64,000 nucleotides of DNA from Dinoroseobacter sp. (GTDB lineage: Bacteria; Pseudomonadota; Alphaproteobacteria; Rhodobacterales; Rhodobacteraceae): positions 1 to 64,000 of the forward strand of contig JASJAW010000015.1 in NCBI GenBank assembly GCA_030066795.1. The letters are read 5' to 3'. The translations under genes were made by a program, and so were the position numbers. How positions within the stretch are numbered: the first letter of the stretch is position 1; every line of letters begins with the position of its first letter. The notes beneath the pieces are model-generated. The model was not told where the DNA came from. It did not search any database and saw only the letters and a list, made by a program, of their open reading frames with translations. Below are positions 16,878 to 27,215 of this stretch, one piece after another.

Positions 16878-18104
16878 CTAAAGTCGCCGCCCTTGCAGCA
16901 GTTTCGGCAGATCGCCGGTGAGGCCTGCGGCCTCACGGATAAAACGGCGGCGGGCTCCGGGCAGAGCGTTGATAATCCCCATGCCGATGCCGCGGCCTGC
17001 ACGCAGCAGAGGGTTGTTGTTCGAAAACAGGCGATTGAAGGTGTCGGTCGCGACAGCGAGTGTGGCGGTGTCGAAGCGGCGCCAGCGTCCATATCGTTCC
17101 AGAACGTCGATCGCAGCGAAATCTTCACCGCGACGTGCCGCGTCGGTTAAGACTTCGGCCAGCGCGCCGACATCCCGCAGGCCAAGATTGAGGCCTTGCC
17201 CGGCTATCGGGTGGACACCATGCGCAGCATCACCGACCAGCGCAAGGCGCGGTGCGACCAGCGCGTTCGCGATCGTCAGGTTCAGCGGATATGTGAACCG
17301 GGTGCCCGCAAGGGTAATTTCGCCCAGAAAATCTCCAAACGCAGGGCGCAGCGCCTCCAGATAGGCTTCGTCGTCCAGCGTTGCGATCGTCTCAGCTTTT
17401 TCTGTCCGTTCGGACCAAACGATCGAGGCGCGGTTGCCCGGAAGCGGTAGAATGGCCAATGGGCCTCCGGGCATGAAGAACTGGTGGGCGATCCCGTTAT
17501 GGGGTTTCTCGTGGGCGATGGCTGAGACAAGCGCTGTCTGTCCATAGCTCCATCCAGTGCGTGTGATATCGGCACGCGCGGCCGTTCCGCTGGCACGCCC
17601 GTCGCATCCAACAACCAGCCGTCCGCGCAGTGTCACGCCGTCCTTCAGCGTCAGGGTTACACCTGTCGCATCTATTTCCTGCGCGACAACGGTGCGTTCG
17701 GGCATATGGTGGACTGAGGGTGCGGTCTCCATTGCGTCCAATAGGGCCCTGCGCAGATATCGGTCCTCCAGCATATAGCCCATCGGACCTTCTTCGATCT
17801 CGGCGTGGTCGAAATGCAGCCCGAACGGTCCGACACCTTCGCCCGCTCGACCGTCGCTGACTTTGATCTCCAACATCGGTTGGGTGTGATCCTCGACAGC
17901 GTCCCATAGCCCCAGTGCAGCGAGCATCCGTTGCGAAGCCAACGCCAGGGCATACGCGCGGCCGTCGAACGTGTCGGCTTGCCGGGTTGCGACGGGCTGC
18001 GCGTCGATCACGCAACTGGTCAGGCCGGCCTGAGCCAGGGCAATGGACAGAACGGGTCCGTTCAACCCGCCCCCTACGATCAGAACGTCGGCGTCATAAC
18101 TCAT
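16878..18104 (-). CDS. UbiH/UbiF/VisC/COQ6 family FAD-dependent hydroxylase
   Basis: This flavin monooxygenase has 408 residues and probably hydroxylates the ubiquinone ring. The N-terminal dinucleotide fold (DVLIVGGGLNGP) binds FAD, and LVGDAAHGVHPIAGQGLNLG near residue 285 is the family's second FAD motif. The frame runs 90 codons further upstream but that stretch is cysteine/arginine-rich and unlike the family; the ATG at 18104 puts the FAD fold at the N-terminus as expected. Which ring carbon it acts on (C5, C6 or C1) cannot be told; alphaproteobacteria often have a broad-specificity member. It is divergent from the amidase gene. Confidence 0.85.
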   Translation of the reverse strand: MSYDADVLIVGGGLNGPVLSIALAQAGLTSCVIDAQPVATRQADTFDGRAYALALASQRMLAALGLWDAVEDHTQPMLEIKVSDGRAGEGVGPFGLHFDHAEIEEGPMGYMLEDRYLRRALLDAMETAPSVHHMPERTVVAQEIDATGVTLTLKDGVTLRGRLVVGCDGRASGTAARADITRTGWSYGQTALVSAIAHEKPHNGIAHQFFMPGGPLAILPLPGNRASIVWSERTEKAETIATLDDEAYLEALRPAFGDFLGEITLAGTRFTYPLNLTIANALVAPRLALVGDAAHGVHPIAGQGLNLGLRDVGALAEVLTDAARRGEDFAAIDVLERYGRWRRFDTATLAVATDTFNRLFSNNNPLLRAGRGIGMGIINALPGARRRFIREAAGLTGDLPKLLQGRRL

Positions 18105-18203
18105 GGGGCTGAATATGGCGGCGCCGCGTCGATTGTCCATTGCGCGTGCGCAGGTTAGCCTCGCGGCGAAACGTCCCGCAAACGGGTCGCACAGGGGGCA
18201 AGA

Positions 18204-19532
18204 ATGACAGACTGGACACAGGCGCGAGCCGCAGATCTGGGGCGTGGGATCGAGGCAGGGCAGATCGACCCGGTGGTATTGACCGAGTCTTTTCTGGACG
18301 CAATCGGCGGATCGGACGCAAGCGATGATATCTATGCGCGCTTGACGCCAGACAGGGCACTGGCGGAAGCACACGACGCCCGCGGGCGGGCCAGGTTGGG
18401 GCTCCGGAAAGGGCCGCTCGACGGTGTTCCGGTGAGCTGGAAAGACCTGTTCGACACAGCCGGTGTGGCAACGGAAGCTGGGACGTCTCTGTTGGAAGGT
18501 CGGGTGCCCACGCAGGATGCGGTAGTTTTACAGAACGCGAGCGGCGCCGGACTGGTTTGTCTTGGAAAGACCCATCTGTCCGAGCTTGCGTTTTCTGGGC
18601 TGGGACTGAACCCGATCACGGCGACGCCGCCCAACATCAATAACCCCGACTGGGTGCCAGGCGGGTCCTCGTCCGGTGCCGCAGCCTCGGTGGCGTTTGG
18701 GCTGGCTGCTGCGGGGATTGGCTCCGACACGGGTGGGTCGGTCCGCATTCCTTCGGCCTGGAACGATCTCGTTGGATTGAAAACCACCCATGGCTTGCTG
18801 CCGCTGGCGGGTGCTGTTCCTCTGGCGTCGGCCTTCGACACAGTCGGCCCGCTGTGTCGCAGTGTCGAGGATGCGGCCCTTCTGCTGGGTGCATTGGGCG
18901 GAACAGCAGCACCAGATCTGCGGGGTGCAACACTGTCAGGGGTGCGGCTGGCCGTTCTGGAGACAGTCGCCTTCGACGACATTCGCGACGCTCCCGCGCA
19001 GGCGTTTGAGACCGCGGTCCAACGGCTTTCCGCAGCAGGTGCCGAAGTGTCGCGGATCACCGCGCCTGAAGTGGCGGAAGCGCTGGCCCTGTCAGGCGTT
19101 CTCTTCGCGACCGAGGCTTATGGCACCTGGCAGGACGAGATCGAGGCCGCGCCTGAGAAGATGTTTCCGCCCATCTTGGACCGCTTTCGGGGCGGCAAGG
19201 CCTTTGATGGTCCGGCCTATGTCGCAGGTTGGCGAAAACTTCGCGATCTGCGCGCGCGCTGGGCAAATCGAGTGGCGGGGTACGATGCCGTGCTGACCCC
19301 GTCTGCTCCCATTCTGCCGCCCGATCGGGCCCGGCTTCTTACTGATCCCGACTACTACATGACAGAGAACCTGCTTGCTTTGCGCAATACCCGTATCGGT
19401 AACCTGATGGGCCTGTGCGCGCTGAGCCTGCCGACCGGAATTCCGGCCTGCGGTATGCAGGTGCTGGCACCCGGCTTCGGCGAGGCACGCCTTTTGCGCC
19501 TCGGGGTGGCGATCGAGACTGTCCTGAACTGA
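18204..19532 (+). CDS. Amidase signature family hydrolase
   Basis: This 442-residue cytosolic amidase has the Ser-cisSer-Lys triad: Lys80 in SWKDLFDT, Ser155 in PGGSSSGAAA and Ser179 in SDTGGSVRIP. The 24-residue spacing between the serines is as in characterised members. The family includes GatA, allophanate hydrolase and nitrile-pathway amidases. No GatB or GatC gene is adjacent, so it is probably a stand-alone amidase of unknown substrate rather than GatA. It starts 100 bases from the divergent UbiH-like gene. Confidence 0.88.
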   Translation: MTDWTQARAADLGRGIEAGQIDPVVLTESFLDAIGGSDASDDIYARLTPDRALAEAHDARGRARLGLRKGPLDGVPVSWKDLFDTAGVATEAGTSLLEGRVPTQDAVVLQNASGAGLVCLGKTHLSELAFSGLGLNPITATPPNINNPDWVPGGSSSGAAASVAFGLAAAGIGSDTGGSVRIPSAWNDLVGLKTTHGLLPLAGAVPLASAFDTVGPLCRSVEDAALLLGALGGTAAPDLRGATLSGVRLAVLETVAFDDIRDAPAQAFETAVQRLSAAGAEVSRITAPEVAEALALSGVLFATEAYGTWQDEIEAAPEKMFPPILDRFRGGKAFDGPAYVAGWRKLRDLRARWANRVAGYDAVLTPSAPILPPDRARLLTDPDYYMTENLLALRNTRIGNLMGLCALSLPTGIPACGMQVLAPGFGEARLLRLGVAIETVLN

Positions 19533-19657
19533 CCCGGTAGCCGCGTCCAGAAAGCCACAGCGTCGAGCGGCAAATGGGATTTTTGTTGGACCCGCGCCTG
19601 ACCACGCGATATTCTGCCGATCAATAGGGGCAAAAGACCCCAAAACTTGAGGCAGTT

Positions 19658-20842
19658 ATGGATTTTCCCGAGCGGTTTTCGTCGCTTCCGGAATATGCTT
19701 TCCCGCGTCTGCGGGCTTTGCTCGACGTGCATGCGCCGGGCGCTGATCCCTGCGCGATGACAATCGGGGAGCCTCAGCACAAATTCCCAGACTGGATTGC
19801 GGACACCTTGTCGGCCGTGCTGCCGCTGTTCAACAAGTACCCGCCGAATGACGGTTCGGACAACTTGCGCGACGCGATCGCGGCATGGGTAGATCGCCGT
19901 TATGGCGTGGCCTTGGACCCGGGCTCGGATATCATGGCCCTCAATGGAACGCGGGAAGGGCTCTTCAATGCCGCCCTCGCGCTCTGCCCCGAGACCAAAA
20001 ACGGCGCGCGCCCGGTCATCGCGGTGCCAAACCCGTTTTACCAGGTCTATGCCGTGGCTGCACAAGCGGTCGGGGCAGAGCTTGTTTATCTTAATGCAAC
20101 CGCTGAGACAGGATTCCTACCCGATTTCGCCGCCGTCGATCCTGCCGTGCTGGATCGTATGGCGATTGTCTATCTGTGCTCTCCCTCAAATCCACAAGGT
20201 GCAGTGGCTGATCGCGCCTACTGGGAGAACCTGATTGGGTTGGCCGAGCGCTACGACTTTCGCATCTTCGCCGACGAGTGTTATTCCGAGGTGTATCGCG
20301 GTGACACTCCGCCTCCTGGCGCGCTCGAGGTCGCCAGCATGACCGATGCAGCTCCGGGCCGCGTGGTTATTTTCCATTCCCTTTCGAAGCGATCGAACCT
20401 GCCAGGGCTGCGGTCCGGTTTCGTTGCCTCTGATGCCGGTTCAATGACTGAGATCAAGCGCCTGCGTGCCTATGCCGGCGCGCCGCTGCCCGGACCGTTG
20501 CAGGCGGTTGCCGCAAAGGTTTGGGCGGACGAAGCGCATGTGGTTGAAAACCGAAAGCTTTATGATGCGAAGTTCGAGATCGCCGAGGAAATACTCGGGC
20601 ATGTCCCGGGTTATGCCAGCCCCGAGGGCGGCTTTTTCCTCTGGCTGCCTGTTGAGGACGGCGAAGATGCAGCGCTGCGTCTCTGGCAGGAGCAAGGGGT
20701 ACGCGTGCTGCCTGGCGCGTATCTGAGCCGAGATACCGAGACCGGAAACCCGGGCAAAGGATTTATTCGCGTGGCGCTTGTCGCCCCGCCAGATGATGTA
20801 CGGCGCGGTCTGACCCGGATCGCCGCCTGTTTGTATAGCTGA
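19658..20842 (+). CDS. dapC: Class I/II aminotransferase, DapC-like (N-succinyldiaminopimelate aminotransferase)
   Basis: This 394-residue PLP enzyme has the Schiff-base lysine in [17 protein letters not shown], the sequence found in DapC enzymes of Bordetella and Neisseria. CSPSNPQG and [10 protein letters not shown] supply the PLP-ring and phosphate contacts, and FIRVAL the substrate-carboxylate Arg. DapC converts N-succinyl-2-amino-6-ketopimelate and glutamate in lysine/diaminopimelate synthesis. No other dap gene is near, so the assignment rests on the motif alone. Ribosome-binding site GAGG lies six bases before the ATG; ftsK follows after 13 bases. Confidence 0.75.
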   Translation: MDFPERFSSLPEYAFPRLRALLDVHAPGADPCAMTIGEPQHKFPDWIADTLSAVLPLFNKYPPNDGSDNLRDAIAAWVDRRYGVALDPGSDIMALNGTREGLFNAALALCPETKNGARPVIAVPNPFYQVYAVAAQAVGAELVYLNATAETGFLPDFAAVDPAVLDRMAIVYLCSPSNPQGAVADRAYWENLIGLAERYDFRIFADECYSEVYRGDTPPPGALEVASMTDAAPGRVVIFHSLSKRSNLPGLRSGFVASDAGSMTEIKRLRAYAGAPLPGPLQAVAAKVWADEAHVVENRKLYDAKFEIAEEILGHVPGYASPEGGFFLWLPVEDGEDAALRLWQEQGVRVLPGAYLSRDTETGNPGKGFIRVALVAPPDDVRRGLTRIAACLYS

Positions 20843-20855
20843 AGGACCTGAGCGC

Positions 20856-23717
20856 ATGGCCTACCAACCCGCACGGCGACGTGACCCGCTTCTCGACACC
20901 ACGACCCAGGCTGCGCTTGAAAAACGCAGTCGTGAGCTACTGGGGATCGGGTTTTTGTTGGTCGCTGCCCTGCTGGCAGCAATCCTGTGGTCCTACGCCC
21001 CCGAAGATCCGGGTTGGATGACCACTTCCGATGCGCCGCCGCAGAACTGGCTTGGCCGGACAGGTGCTGGGATTGCAGCGCCGCTGCACATTATCATCGG
21101 CTTAGGGGCATGGGTCCTGCCCTTTGTGTTTGCAAGCTGGGGTGTACGGTGCGTGGCGCATCGCGGCGTAGAGCGCCTTGTCGGGCGTTTGATCTTTGCG
21201 CCTATCGCTGTGGCGATTGCAGCAATCTACGCCGCGACGCTCATCCCGGATGAAAATTGGGGCCATTCCTTTGGTCTCGGCGGGTTGTTCGGCGATATGG
21301 CGCTTGGTGCAGTCCTGAGCATCCTGCCGCTTGGCGTGGGCTTGAGCTTGAAAGTCGTATCGTTGCTCCTCGCGATGGTGATGGTGGGGCTGACTCTGTT
21401 TTCGAGTGGCTTCACGCGCGACGAGCTGTTGCGCATCGGCGTATTCCTCCTCGTTGGTTTTCTTCAGGTTTATGAGATTACACTGCGTCTTCTCGGGCGC
21501 GCGCGGTCCAGCGCCTCCGCGGCTACAGCTGCCGGGTTGGAAGCGCGTAAGGCCCGTGCCGCAGAACGGGCCGTGGCCGCCTCTCGCGCGCGCAGGGACC
21601 CAACGCTGACTGCCGAGCCGGCCCTTACGGCACCACGCGTGCGTCGAGCGGATCTCGTCGCCGAACCTGCTGTCGCGCAAGCGCAGATGGATGTGGTTGA
21701 GGATGTACCGGTCGAAGCGAAGCCGGGCCTTCTGGCCCGCGTGCGGGCCCGCGCGCTCAAAATGCCTGAACCGGAACTGGTGGAGCCGGATCCGATAACC
21801 GGTGATGTGCCGGATCCCGACGAGGCGCGGGTGCAATCGATGATCACGCAAGCAATCAAACGTCGCAGCGACCGGGTTACCGGTCGCTCCATGATCTTGC
21901 CCAAGACCACTGAAGTAACCTCTTCAGATCTTCCGGCGGAGCCACCGCTGATGCGGGCGGAACCACCTGTAGCGTCCCTGCGTCCGGAACCTTCTGTTGA
22001 GGAGCTTGTTGAACCTGATATCGAGGAAGAAACAGCCAGTATCGCGCCTCTGACGCTCGACCGGACCGCGCCTGTGTTCCAGCGCCCGGTGGCGACAGCT
22101 CCTAAAGCTGTAGTACAGCATCCGCCCCGTAAAACGCCGGTGCCCTCCAAGCAGGCCCGCGCCGAAGCGCAACCGACCCTGCCGCTAGAAGGGGCTGCAC
22201 CCGACGCCTACGAAAATCCGCCCCTGTCCCTTCTGATGAATCCCGTCAATGTCGAGCGCCATCACCTGAGCGATGAGGCGCTTGAAGAAAATGCCCGCAT
22301 GCTTGAGTCCGTGCTCGACGATTACGGTGTAAAGGGCGACATCGTGTCGGTGCGTCCTGGCCCCGTGGTCACCATGTACGAGCTTGAACCTGCACCGGGT
22401 TTGAAAGCGTCCCGTGTGATCGGACTGGCCGATGACATCGCGCGGTCGATGTCCGCCCTGTCCGCGCGTGTCTCGACCGTGCCGGGACGGTCGGTGATCG
22501 GGATCGAACTGCCGAACGCGCAGCGAGAAAAAGTCGTTCTGCGGGAGATCCTGTCCGGTCGTGATTTCGGCGACAGCAACCTGCGCCTGCCACTGGCCCT
22601 CGGCAAGGACATCGGCGGCGAACCGGTCGTCGCGAACCTCGCCAAAATGCCCCACCTTCTGATTGCGGGGACCACGGGGTCCGGGAAGTCCGTCGCCATC
22701 AACACGATGATCCTGAGCCTGCTCTACAAGCTTACGCCTGACGAATGCCGGCTGATCATGATTGACCCGAAGATGCTCGAACTCAGCGTCTATGATGGCA
22801 TTCCGCATCTTCTGTCGCCTGTTGTGACCGACCCGAAGAAAGCCGTGGTCGCCCTCAAATGGGTCGTCGGCGAGATGGAAGAACGCTACCGCAAGATGTC
22901 CAAAATGGGCGTCCGCAACATCGAAGGCTATAACGGCCGCGTCCGCGATGCGCTCGACAAGGGCGAGATGTTCACGCGGACTGTCCAGACCGGGTTTGAC
23001 GAGGAAACCGGCGACCCGGTCTTCGAAACCGAAGAGTCGGTCCCCGAGGCGCTGCCGTACATCGTTGTCATCGTCGACGAGATGGCGGACCTTATGATGG
23101 TCGCCGGCAAAGAGATCGAGGCCTGCATCCAGCGCCTCGCGCAGATGGCGCGGGCCTCTGGCATTCACCTGATCATGGCCACGCAGCGCCCCTCGGTCGA
23201 CGTGATTACCGGTACAATCAAGGCGAACTTCCCGACCCGGATTTCCTTCCAGGTGACGTCGAAGATCGACAGCCGCACGATCCTTGGCGAAATGGGCGCC
23301 GAGCAACTGCTGGGCATGGGCGACATGCTCTACATGGCGGGCGGCTCGCGTATCACCCGTGTTCACGGGCCATTTGTGTCGGATGAAGAGGTGGAAGAGG
23401 TCGTCAATCACCTCAAGTCCTTCGGACCCCCGGCCTATGTCGGTGGCGTGGTCGATGGCCCTGACGAGGAGAAGGAAAGCGATATCGACCTTGTGCTCGG
23501 CCTTGGTGGCAACACCGATGGTGAAGATGCGCTCTACGACCAAGCCGTGGCGATTGTGATCAAGGATCGCAAGTGTTCGACCTCCTATATCCAGCGCAAA
23601 CTGGCGATCGGTTACAACAAGGCCGCGCGTCTGGTGGAGCAGATGGAGGACGAGGGTCTTGTCAGCCCGGCCAACCACGTCGGCAAGCGCGAGATTTTGG
23701 TGCCGGAGCAATCATAA
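20856..23717 (+). CDS. ftsK: DNA translocase FtsK
   Basis: This 953-residue division protein couples septation to chromosome dimer resolution. Residues 1-190 hold four membrane segments, followed by a low-complexity Ala/Arg/Pro-rich linker to about residue 450. The RecA-like motor has Walker A GTTGSGKS and Walker [15 protein letters not shown], with the [12 protein letters not shown] segment. The C-terminal gamma winged helix ([20 protein letters not shown]) reads polar KOPS sequences and contacts XerD. All domains are complete. The gene is 13 bases after dapC, suggesting read-through. Confidence 0.97.
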   Translation: MAYQPARRRDPLLDTTTQAALEKRSRELLGIGFLLVAALLAAILWSYAPEDPGWMTTSDAPPQNWLGRTGAGIAAPLHIIIGLGAWVLPFVFASWGVRCVAHRGVERLVGRLIFAPIAVAIAAIYAATLIPDENWGHSFGLGGLFGDMALGAVLSILPLGVGLSLKVVSLLLAMVMVGLTLFSSGFTRDELLRIGVFLLVGFLQVYEITLRLLGRARSSASAATAAGLEARKARAAERAVAASRARRDPTLTAEPALTAPRVRRADLVAEPAVAQAQMDVVEDVPVEAKPGLLARVRARALKMPEPELVEPDPITGDVPDPDEARVQSMITQAIKRRSDRVTGRSMILPKTTEVTSSDLPAEPPLMRAEPPVASLRPEPSVEELVEPDIEEETASIAPLTLDRTAPVFQRPVATAPKAVVQHPPRKTPVPSKQARAEAQPTLPLEGAAPDAYENPPLSLLMNPVNVERHHLSDEALEENARMLESVLDDYGVKGDIVSVRPGPVVTMYELEPAPGLKASRVIGLADDIARSMSALSARVSTVPGRSVIGIELPNAQREKVVLREILSGRDFGDSNLRLPLALGKDIGGEPVVANLAKMPHLLIAGTTGSGKSVAINTMILSLLYKLTPDECRLIMIDPKMLELSVYDGIPHLLSPVVTDPKKAVVALKWVVGEMEERYRKMSKMGVRNIEGYNGRVRDALDKGEMFTRTVQTGFDEETGDPVFETEESVPEALPYIVVIVDEMADLMMVAGKEIEACIQRLAQMARASGIHLIMATQRPSVDVITGTIKANFPTRISFQVTSKIDSRTILGEMGAEQLLGMGDMLYMAGGSRITRVHGPFVSDEEVEEVVNHLKSFGPPAYVGGVVDGPDEEKESDIDLVLGLGGNTDGEDALYDQAVAIVIKDRKCSTSYIQRKLAIGYNKAARLVEQMEDEGLVSPANHVGKREILVPEQS

Positions 23718-23795
23718 GCTCCGGTGTGCACAACCCGTTAGGCAACAAGCGACTTTCCTTGTAAGTTCAGGCCGCTTTCTATGTAGTACTGGCCC

Positions 23796-24893
23796 ATGCC
23801 GTTCGTTTTTGTTTACAGCGCGAGTGATTTTGTTGGTGGTCTTCCCGATGAGACCGGCTTTTTTGCTGGTGGGACCGCGGCGGGCTCGCCTCCGTTTACT
23901 CTCCAGTTGCTTCCGGGCGCCACGCCGACCCTTATCGAGATCACGGATGCCGACACGAATTTCGATGAAGGCGACAACCCGCCACAGGTCCTTACCTCAG
24001 GCGCTACGATCGATGGAACGGCTTATCCCGCAGGGACTACGATCAACACAGCTTATGATCTGCTCAACACGGGAAGCGGCCATCAAGTATCCAGTTTCCA
24101 CATGGCGGGAGACGGGCTTTTTCAAACCGGCCCGGTTGACGGACTTGTATCCTCGATCGAGCTGGTTCCCGGTGTGCCCTACACGTTCGATACCGCGCGC
24201 TCGTCTCTCGGCCAGACCAATCCCTATACCGGGTTCTTTTCCTGCTTTACGGCGGGGACAAAGATCGACGCAGAGCACGGGTCTGTTGACGTCGAAAAGT
24301 TGCGGGTCGGCGAATGCGTCCGTACCGCTGATCATGGGCTGCAGCCAATCCGCTTGGTTTTGAAGCGTACGCTCACTCAGGCCGAGCTGGCGCAGTCACC
24401 GAATTTGGAACCAGTTCTGATCAAAACCGGCGCGCTCGGAGAGGGATTGCCAAAGCAGGACCTGTGTGTGTCGCCACAACATCGGATGCTGGTGCGATCG
24501 AAGGTCGCCGCGCGCATGTTTGGGACCGCCGACGCCTTGGTGTCCGCACGGCGCTTGTCAGCTCTGCCGGGGATCGATGTCGCGCCTTGCTCGGGTTCGG
24601 TTACGTATGTTCATCTTATCCTGGACCGGCACGAGATCCTGTTCGCCAACGGCGCGCCGACGGAGAGCCTGTATCTGGGCCCTATGGCCCTGTCAGCAAT
24701 GGAGCCAGAAGCGCTGGAAGAGATAGCAACTCTGTTTCCCGGTCTGCTGAATGGAACGGCACCAGTTTCGAGTGCGCGGTTGATACCAACCGGGGCCAAA
24801 CAGAAACGTCTCGTGCACAGGCATGCCAAGAACCGAAAGCCAGTTCTGTCAGGGTCTGATTTTTTTCAGCGGAATTCTCAGGATCGCAGTTAG
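23796..24893 (+). CDS. Hint-domain protein (Hint_2 type)
   Basis: This protein has 365 residues. A Gly/Thr/Asp-rich N-terminal half (residues 1-145) leads to a Hint domain beginning CFTAGTKID at Cys150, with GSVDVEKLRVGE, LCVSPQHRMLV and HEILFANGAPTESLYLG. This is the type common in secreted Roseobacter proteins, where Hint folds can self-cleave. No classical signal peptide is present, so any export would be by a type I-like route; this is inferred. No partner extein or secretion gene is adjacent. It lies between ftsK and lolA. The C-terminal tail is basic. Confidence 0.75.
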   Translation: MPFVFVYSASDFVGGLPDETGFFAGGTAAGSPPFTLQLLPGATPTLIEITDADTNFDEGDNPPQVLTSGATIDGTAYPAGTTINTAYDLLNTGSGHQVSSFHMAGDGLFQTGPVDGLVSSIELVPGVPYTFDTARSSLGQTNPYTGFFSCFTAGTKIDAEHGSVDVEKLRVGECVRTADHGLQPIRLVLKRTLTQAELAQSPNLEPVLIKTGALGEGLPKQDLCVSPQHRMLVRSKVAARMFGTADALVSARRLSALPGIDVAPCSGSVTYVHLILDRHEILFANGAPTESLYLGPMALSAMEPEALEEIATLFPGLLNGTAPVSSARLIPTGAKQKRLVHRHAKNRKPVLSGSDFFQRNSQDRS

Positions 24894-24943
24894 GTGATCT
24901 CCCTGCTATGGCATAGCCATTCGGTAATCCTTAGGTGTCAGGC

Positions 24944-25555
24944 ATGATGAACCGACGCTTATTTCTTGCGCTTACCGGGGCCGCGCCCCTTTTGGCGCCC
25001 TTCCCGGCGATTTCAGCCGATCCAATCCCGCTGCAACTGATTTCCGCCTATCTCGGCACGCTGGGGGAGGCGCAGGCGCGGTTCACCCAGATCAACGCCG
25101 ATGGTAGCCGGTCGACAGGCACGCTCTATTTGAAGCGCCCGGGACGGGCCCGTTTCGAGTACGATCCTCCGGCGGAAGTGCTGGTGATGATCGGCGGCGG
25201 GACAGTCGCGATTTTTGATGATCGGGGCGATGCGAATCCGGAAAGCTATCCGCTCAGCCGCACGCCGCTCAGCGTTCTCTTGTCCCGACAAGTCGACCTG
25301 ACAGGGTCGGGCTTTATCACGGGTCATCGCCGGGATGGCGATTTCACAACCGTGATCGCTCGCGACCCAAAGAACCCGGACTACGGCGTTATCGCTTTGC
25401 AGTTTGCCGAAGGTCCGCTCCGCCTTGCCCGCTGGATTATCGTCGGGGAGAACGGCGAAGAGACAACGGTTGAACTGGGTCCGCTGGAAACGCCAAAGCC
25501 GCTATCCGCGTTCCTGTTTGACATTACGCATGAAAAGCGCCAGCGCGAGCGCTGA
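24944..25555 (+). CDS. lolA: Outer-membrane lipoprotein carrier LolA
   Basis: This periplasmic chaperone takes lipoproteins from LolCDE and delivers them to the outer membrane. It has 203 residues from the ATG at 24944; a GTG at 24935 and an ATG at 24947 are alternatives. The signal peptide runs MMNRRLFLALTGAAPLLAP to about FPAISA. LolA features are QARFTQINADGSRSTGTLYL, RPGRARFEYDPP and the late KPLSAFLFDI. The last codons overlap a bidirectional terminator. Confidence 0.85.
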   Translation: MMNRRLFLALTGAAPLLAPFPAISADPIPLQLISAYLGTLGEAQARFTQINADGSRSTGTLYLKRPGRARFEYDPPAEVLVMIGGGTVAIFDDRGDANPESYPLSRTPLSVLLSRQVDLTGSGFITGHRRDGDFTTVIARDPKNPDYGVIALQFAEGPLRLARWIIVGENGEETTVELGPLETPKPLSAFLFDITHEKRQRER

Positions 25556-25563
25556 CGCTTTTT
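25536..25563. terminator. Bidirectional terminator shared by lolA and the convergent lipoprotein gene
   Basis: AGCG-C-CAGC (25536-25544) pairs with GCTG-A-CGCT (25551-25559), one mismatch, around a six-base loop, followed by T's on the plus strand (25559-25563) and AAAA before it (T's on the minus strand). It sits inside the final lolA codons and before the stop of the minus-strand gene. Confidence 0.65.
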
Positions 25564-25579
25564 GATCCGGCATCCCGGG

Positions 25580-26164
25580 TCAGATTTTCCCGCAGGATTT
25601 CAGCTGCAGATCGTACATGACGGCGCGGGTCCCAACTTCGTTCGCCACCCGCATCAGCCAGGATTTCTGGTTGTAGCTACCACGCCCATAACCGGTATGA
25701 CCCTCATGGTAGGCCAAGTAGTGACGGCGGGCATCGGTCTTGGGGATACCGTGACGCTCGAACGTCTCGTTCATGTACCAGCCCATGAAATCTGTCGCGT
25801 CGTCGATCTTGTTGCGGCGGCCGGCATAGTTGCGTGTCTCGTCGCGGTAGTCTTCCCAGGTTCCATCCAGCGCTTGTGCGTACCCGAAGGCAGAGCTCTG
25901 ACGGCCCATGGGGATAACGCCTAAGGTGAACCTGTAGGGCGTGCGGGCGTCGGACATGAACTTGCTCTCTTGATAGAGCGTCGCCATCTGCACGGCGACC
26001 GGGGTGCCCCATTTCTTTTCAGTCCGTTTCATGGCCCGAAGGTATTTCGGGCGTTCATCTACGATCGCACAGGCATCATCGAGCCGCGACGGGGGCGTGT
26101 TGGAGCCCGAGCCGCAGGCGGTCAACGCAACGAGTGCGATCGAGAGGCATAGGTTTCTGCTCAT
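25580..26164 (-). CDS. Transglycosylase SLT-domain lipoprotein
   Basis: This 194-residue protein is probably anchored by Cys17 of the lipobox LTAC. The mature part resembles the SLT lysozyme-like fold: the probable catalytic Glu is in ATLYQESKFM, and the later motif is FGYAQALDGTWEDYRDE. Such enzymes cleave peptidoglycan between MurNAc and GlcNAc. It is shorter than Slt70 or MltC and carries only the catalytic domain. It is convergent with lolA across a shared terminator and 85 bases downstream of the AEC transporter gene. Confidence 0.83.
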   Translation of the reverse strand: MSRNLCLSIALVALTACGSGSNTPPSRLDDACAIVDERPKYLRAMKRTEKKWGTPVAVQMATLYQESKFMSDARTPYRFTLGVIPMGRQSSAFGYAQALDGTWEDYRDETRNYAGRRNKIDDATDFMGWYMNETFERHGIPKTDARRHYLAYHEGHTGYGRGSYNQKSWLMRVANEVGTRAVMYDLQLKSCGKI

Positions 26165-26249
26165 CCTGCTCTCTCAGTTCTTTGTTTTTCCGCAAGTATA
26201 CAGCATTGTGGCGCGCTGTGATAAAGAAAAAATGAGCAAACCCTTGGCG

Positions 26250-27131
26250 TTAGATCACGATTGCGAGTAGTAGCGACAGAAGTGCCACGCTCATCAGGGT
26301 CGAGACCACAACAAGGCCGGCGACAGCGTCTGCATCTGCCTCATATTTTTCCGCCAAAAGATAAGACGTCACGGCAACCGGCGTCGCAAGTTGCACCACC
26401 AACACCCCAAATGCGACCGGATCGAGGCCAAACCACAGCCCAGTGCCCCAGGCAATTCCCGTGCAGATCACGAATTTGGCGGCCGACAGCCAAACAGCGC
26501 GACCAACCCGGCTGGGTGTCAGGCGCGCGATAGCGACGCCCAAAGTGATCAGCATAATCGGGATCGCCATTTGCCCGATCAGGTCCAGAGCGTTGGTCAG
26601 AAACAGCGGCGTCTCCCAGCCCTGCCACAGAAACAGCGCCCCTAGAAGCGTGGCGGCGACCATCGGTTCCCGCACCAGCTTACCCAGACCACCGCCGCCA
26701 GACACAACCCAGATACCGAAACTGAACGACAGGATCGCCATCACCGCAAAAACGACGACGGCATAACTCAGACCCAGATCGCCGAAAGCGAACAAGGCCA
26801 GCGGCAGGCCAAGATTGCCAGTGTTTCCGTAACTGAGCGGAGCAAGATACGTGCGTTGGTCCAGTCCGGTCAGTTTTATCAAAACAGCAATGGCGGCTGT
26901 GACCCCGACATAAGCGACCAGCGAGGCCAGAGACAATGCGCTCAGGGCGGCGGGATCGATCTCAGCCTGCATCAGTGCGACAAAAATCAGGCACGGCACG
27001 GCAAGGGTCATCGACAGTCGTGTCACGAACTCCAGCCGGTACTCAAAACCCAGCTTCACCCAAGTAAAACCTACTGCTGCAAGCAGAAAAACAGGCGCGA
27101 CAACGTTCAGAACTGTTAAGGTAAGGTTCAC
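26250..27131 (-). CDS. AEC-family auxin-efflux-carrier-like transporter
   Basis: This inner-membrane protein has 293 residues and about ten hydrophobic segments in two repeats, typical of the AEC family (malonate or malate carriers and others). The start is read as GTG at 27131, with AGGAAACAG upstream; the frame continues 132 codons further but that peptide is not membrane-like and overlaps hspQ on the other strand. NTGNLGLPLALFAFG and the closing VVVSTLMSVALLSLLL are characteristic. The substrate is unknown. It is divergent from hspQ. Confidence 0.85.
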   Translation of the reverse strand: MNLTLTVLNVVAPVFLLAAVGFTWVKLGFEYRLEFVTRLSMTLAVPCLIFVALMQAEIDPAALSALSLASLVAYVGVTAAIAVLIKLTGLDQRTYLAPLSYGNTGNLGLPLALFAFGDLGLSYAVVVFAVMAILSFSFGIWVVSGGGGLGKLVREPMVAATLLGALFLWQGWETPLFLTNALDLIGQMAIPIMLITLGVAIARLTPSRVGRAVWLSAAKFVICTGIAWGTGLWFGLDPVAFGVLVVQLATPVAVTSYLLAEKYEADADAVAGLVVVSTLMSVALLSLLLAIVI

Positions 27132-27215
27132 AATCTGTTTCCTGTAGCGACTGTTTGTGCGATGGACATCAATTGCCCTTCTGCGTATTTTAGCTAAGTA
27201 GAAGGTACTAGTGTC

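Noticed and set aside
16878..18374. 498-residue reading of the UbiH-like gene
   Set aside because: The first 90 codons are Cys/Arg-rich and overlap the divergent amidase; the FAD fold begins at the ATG at 18104.
22185..23711. 508-codon open frame on the minus strand
   Set aside because: Antisense to the highly conserved FtsK motor; composition is typical of a shadow frame.
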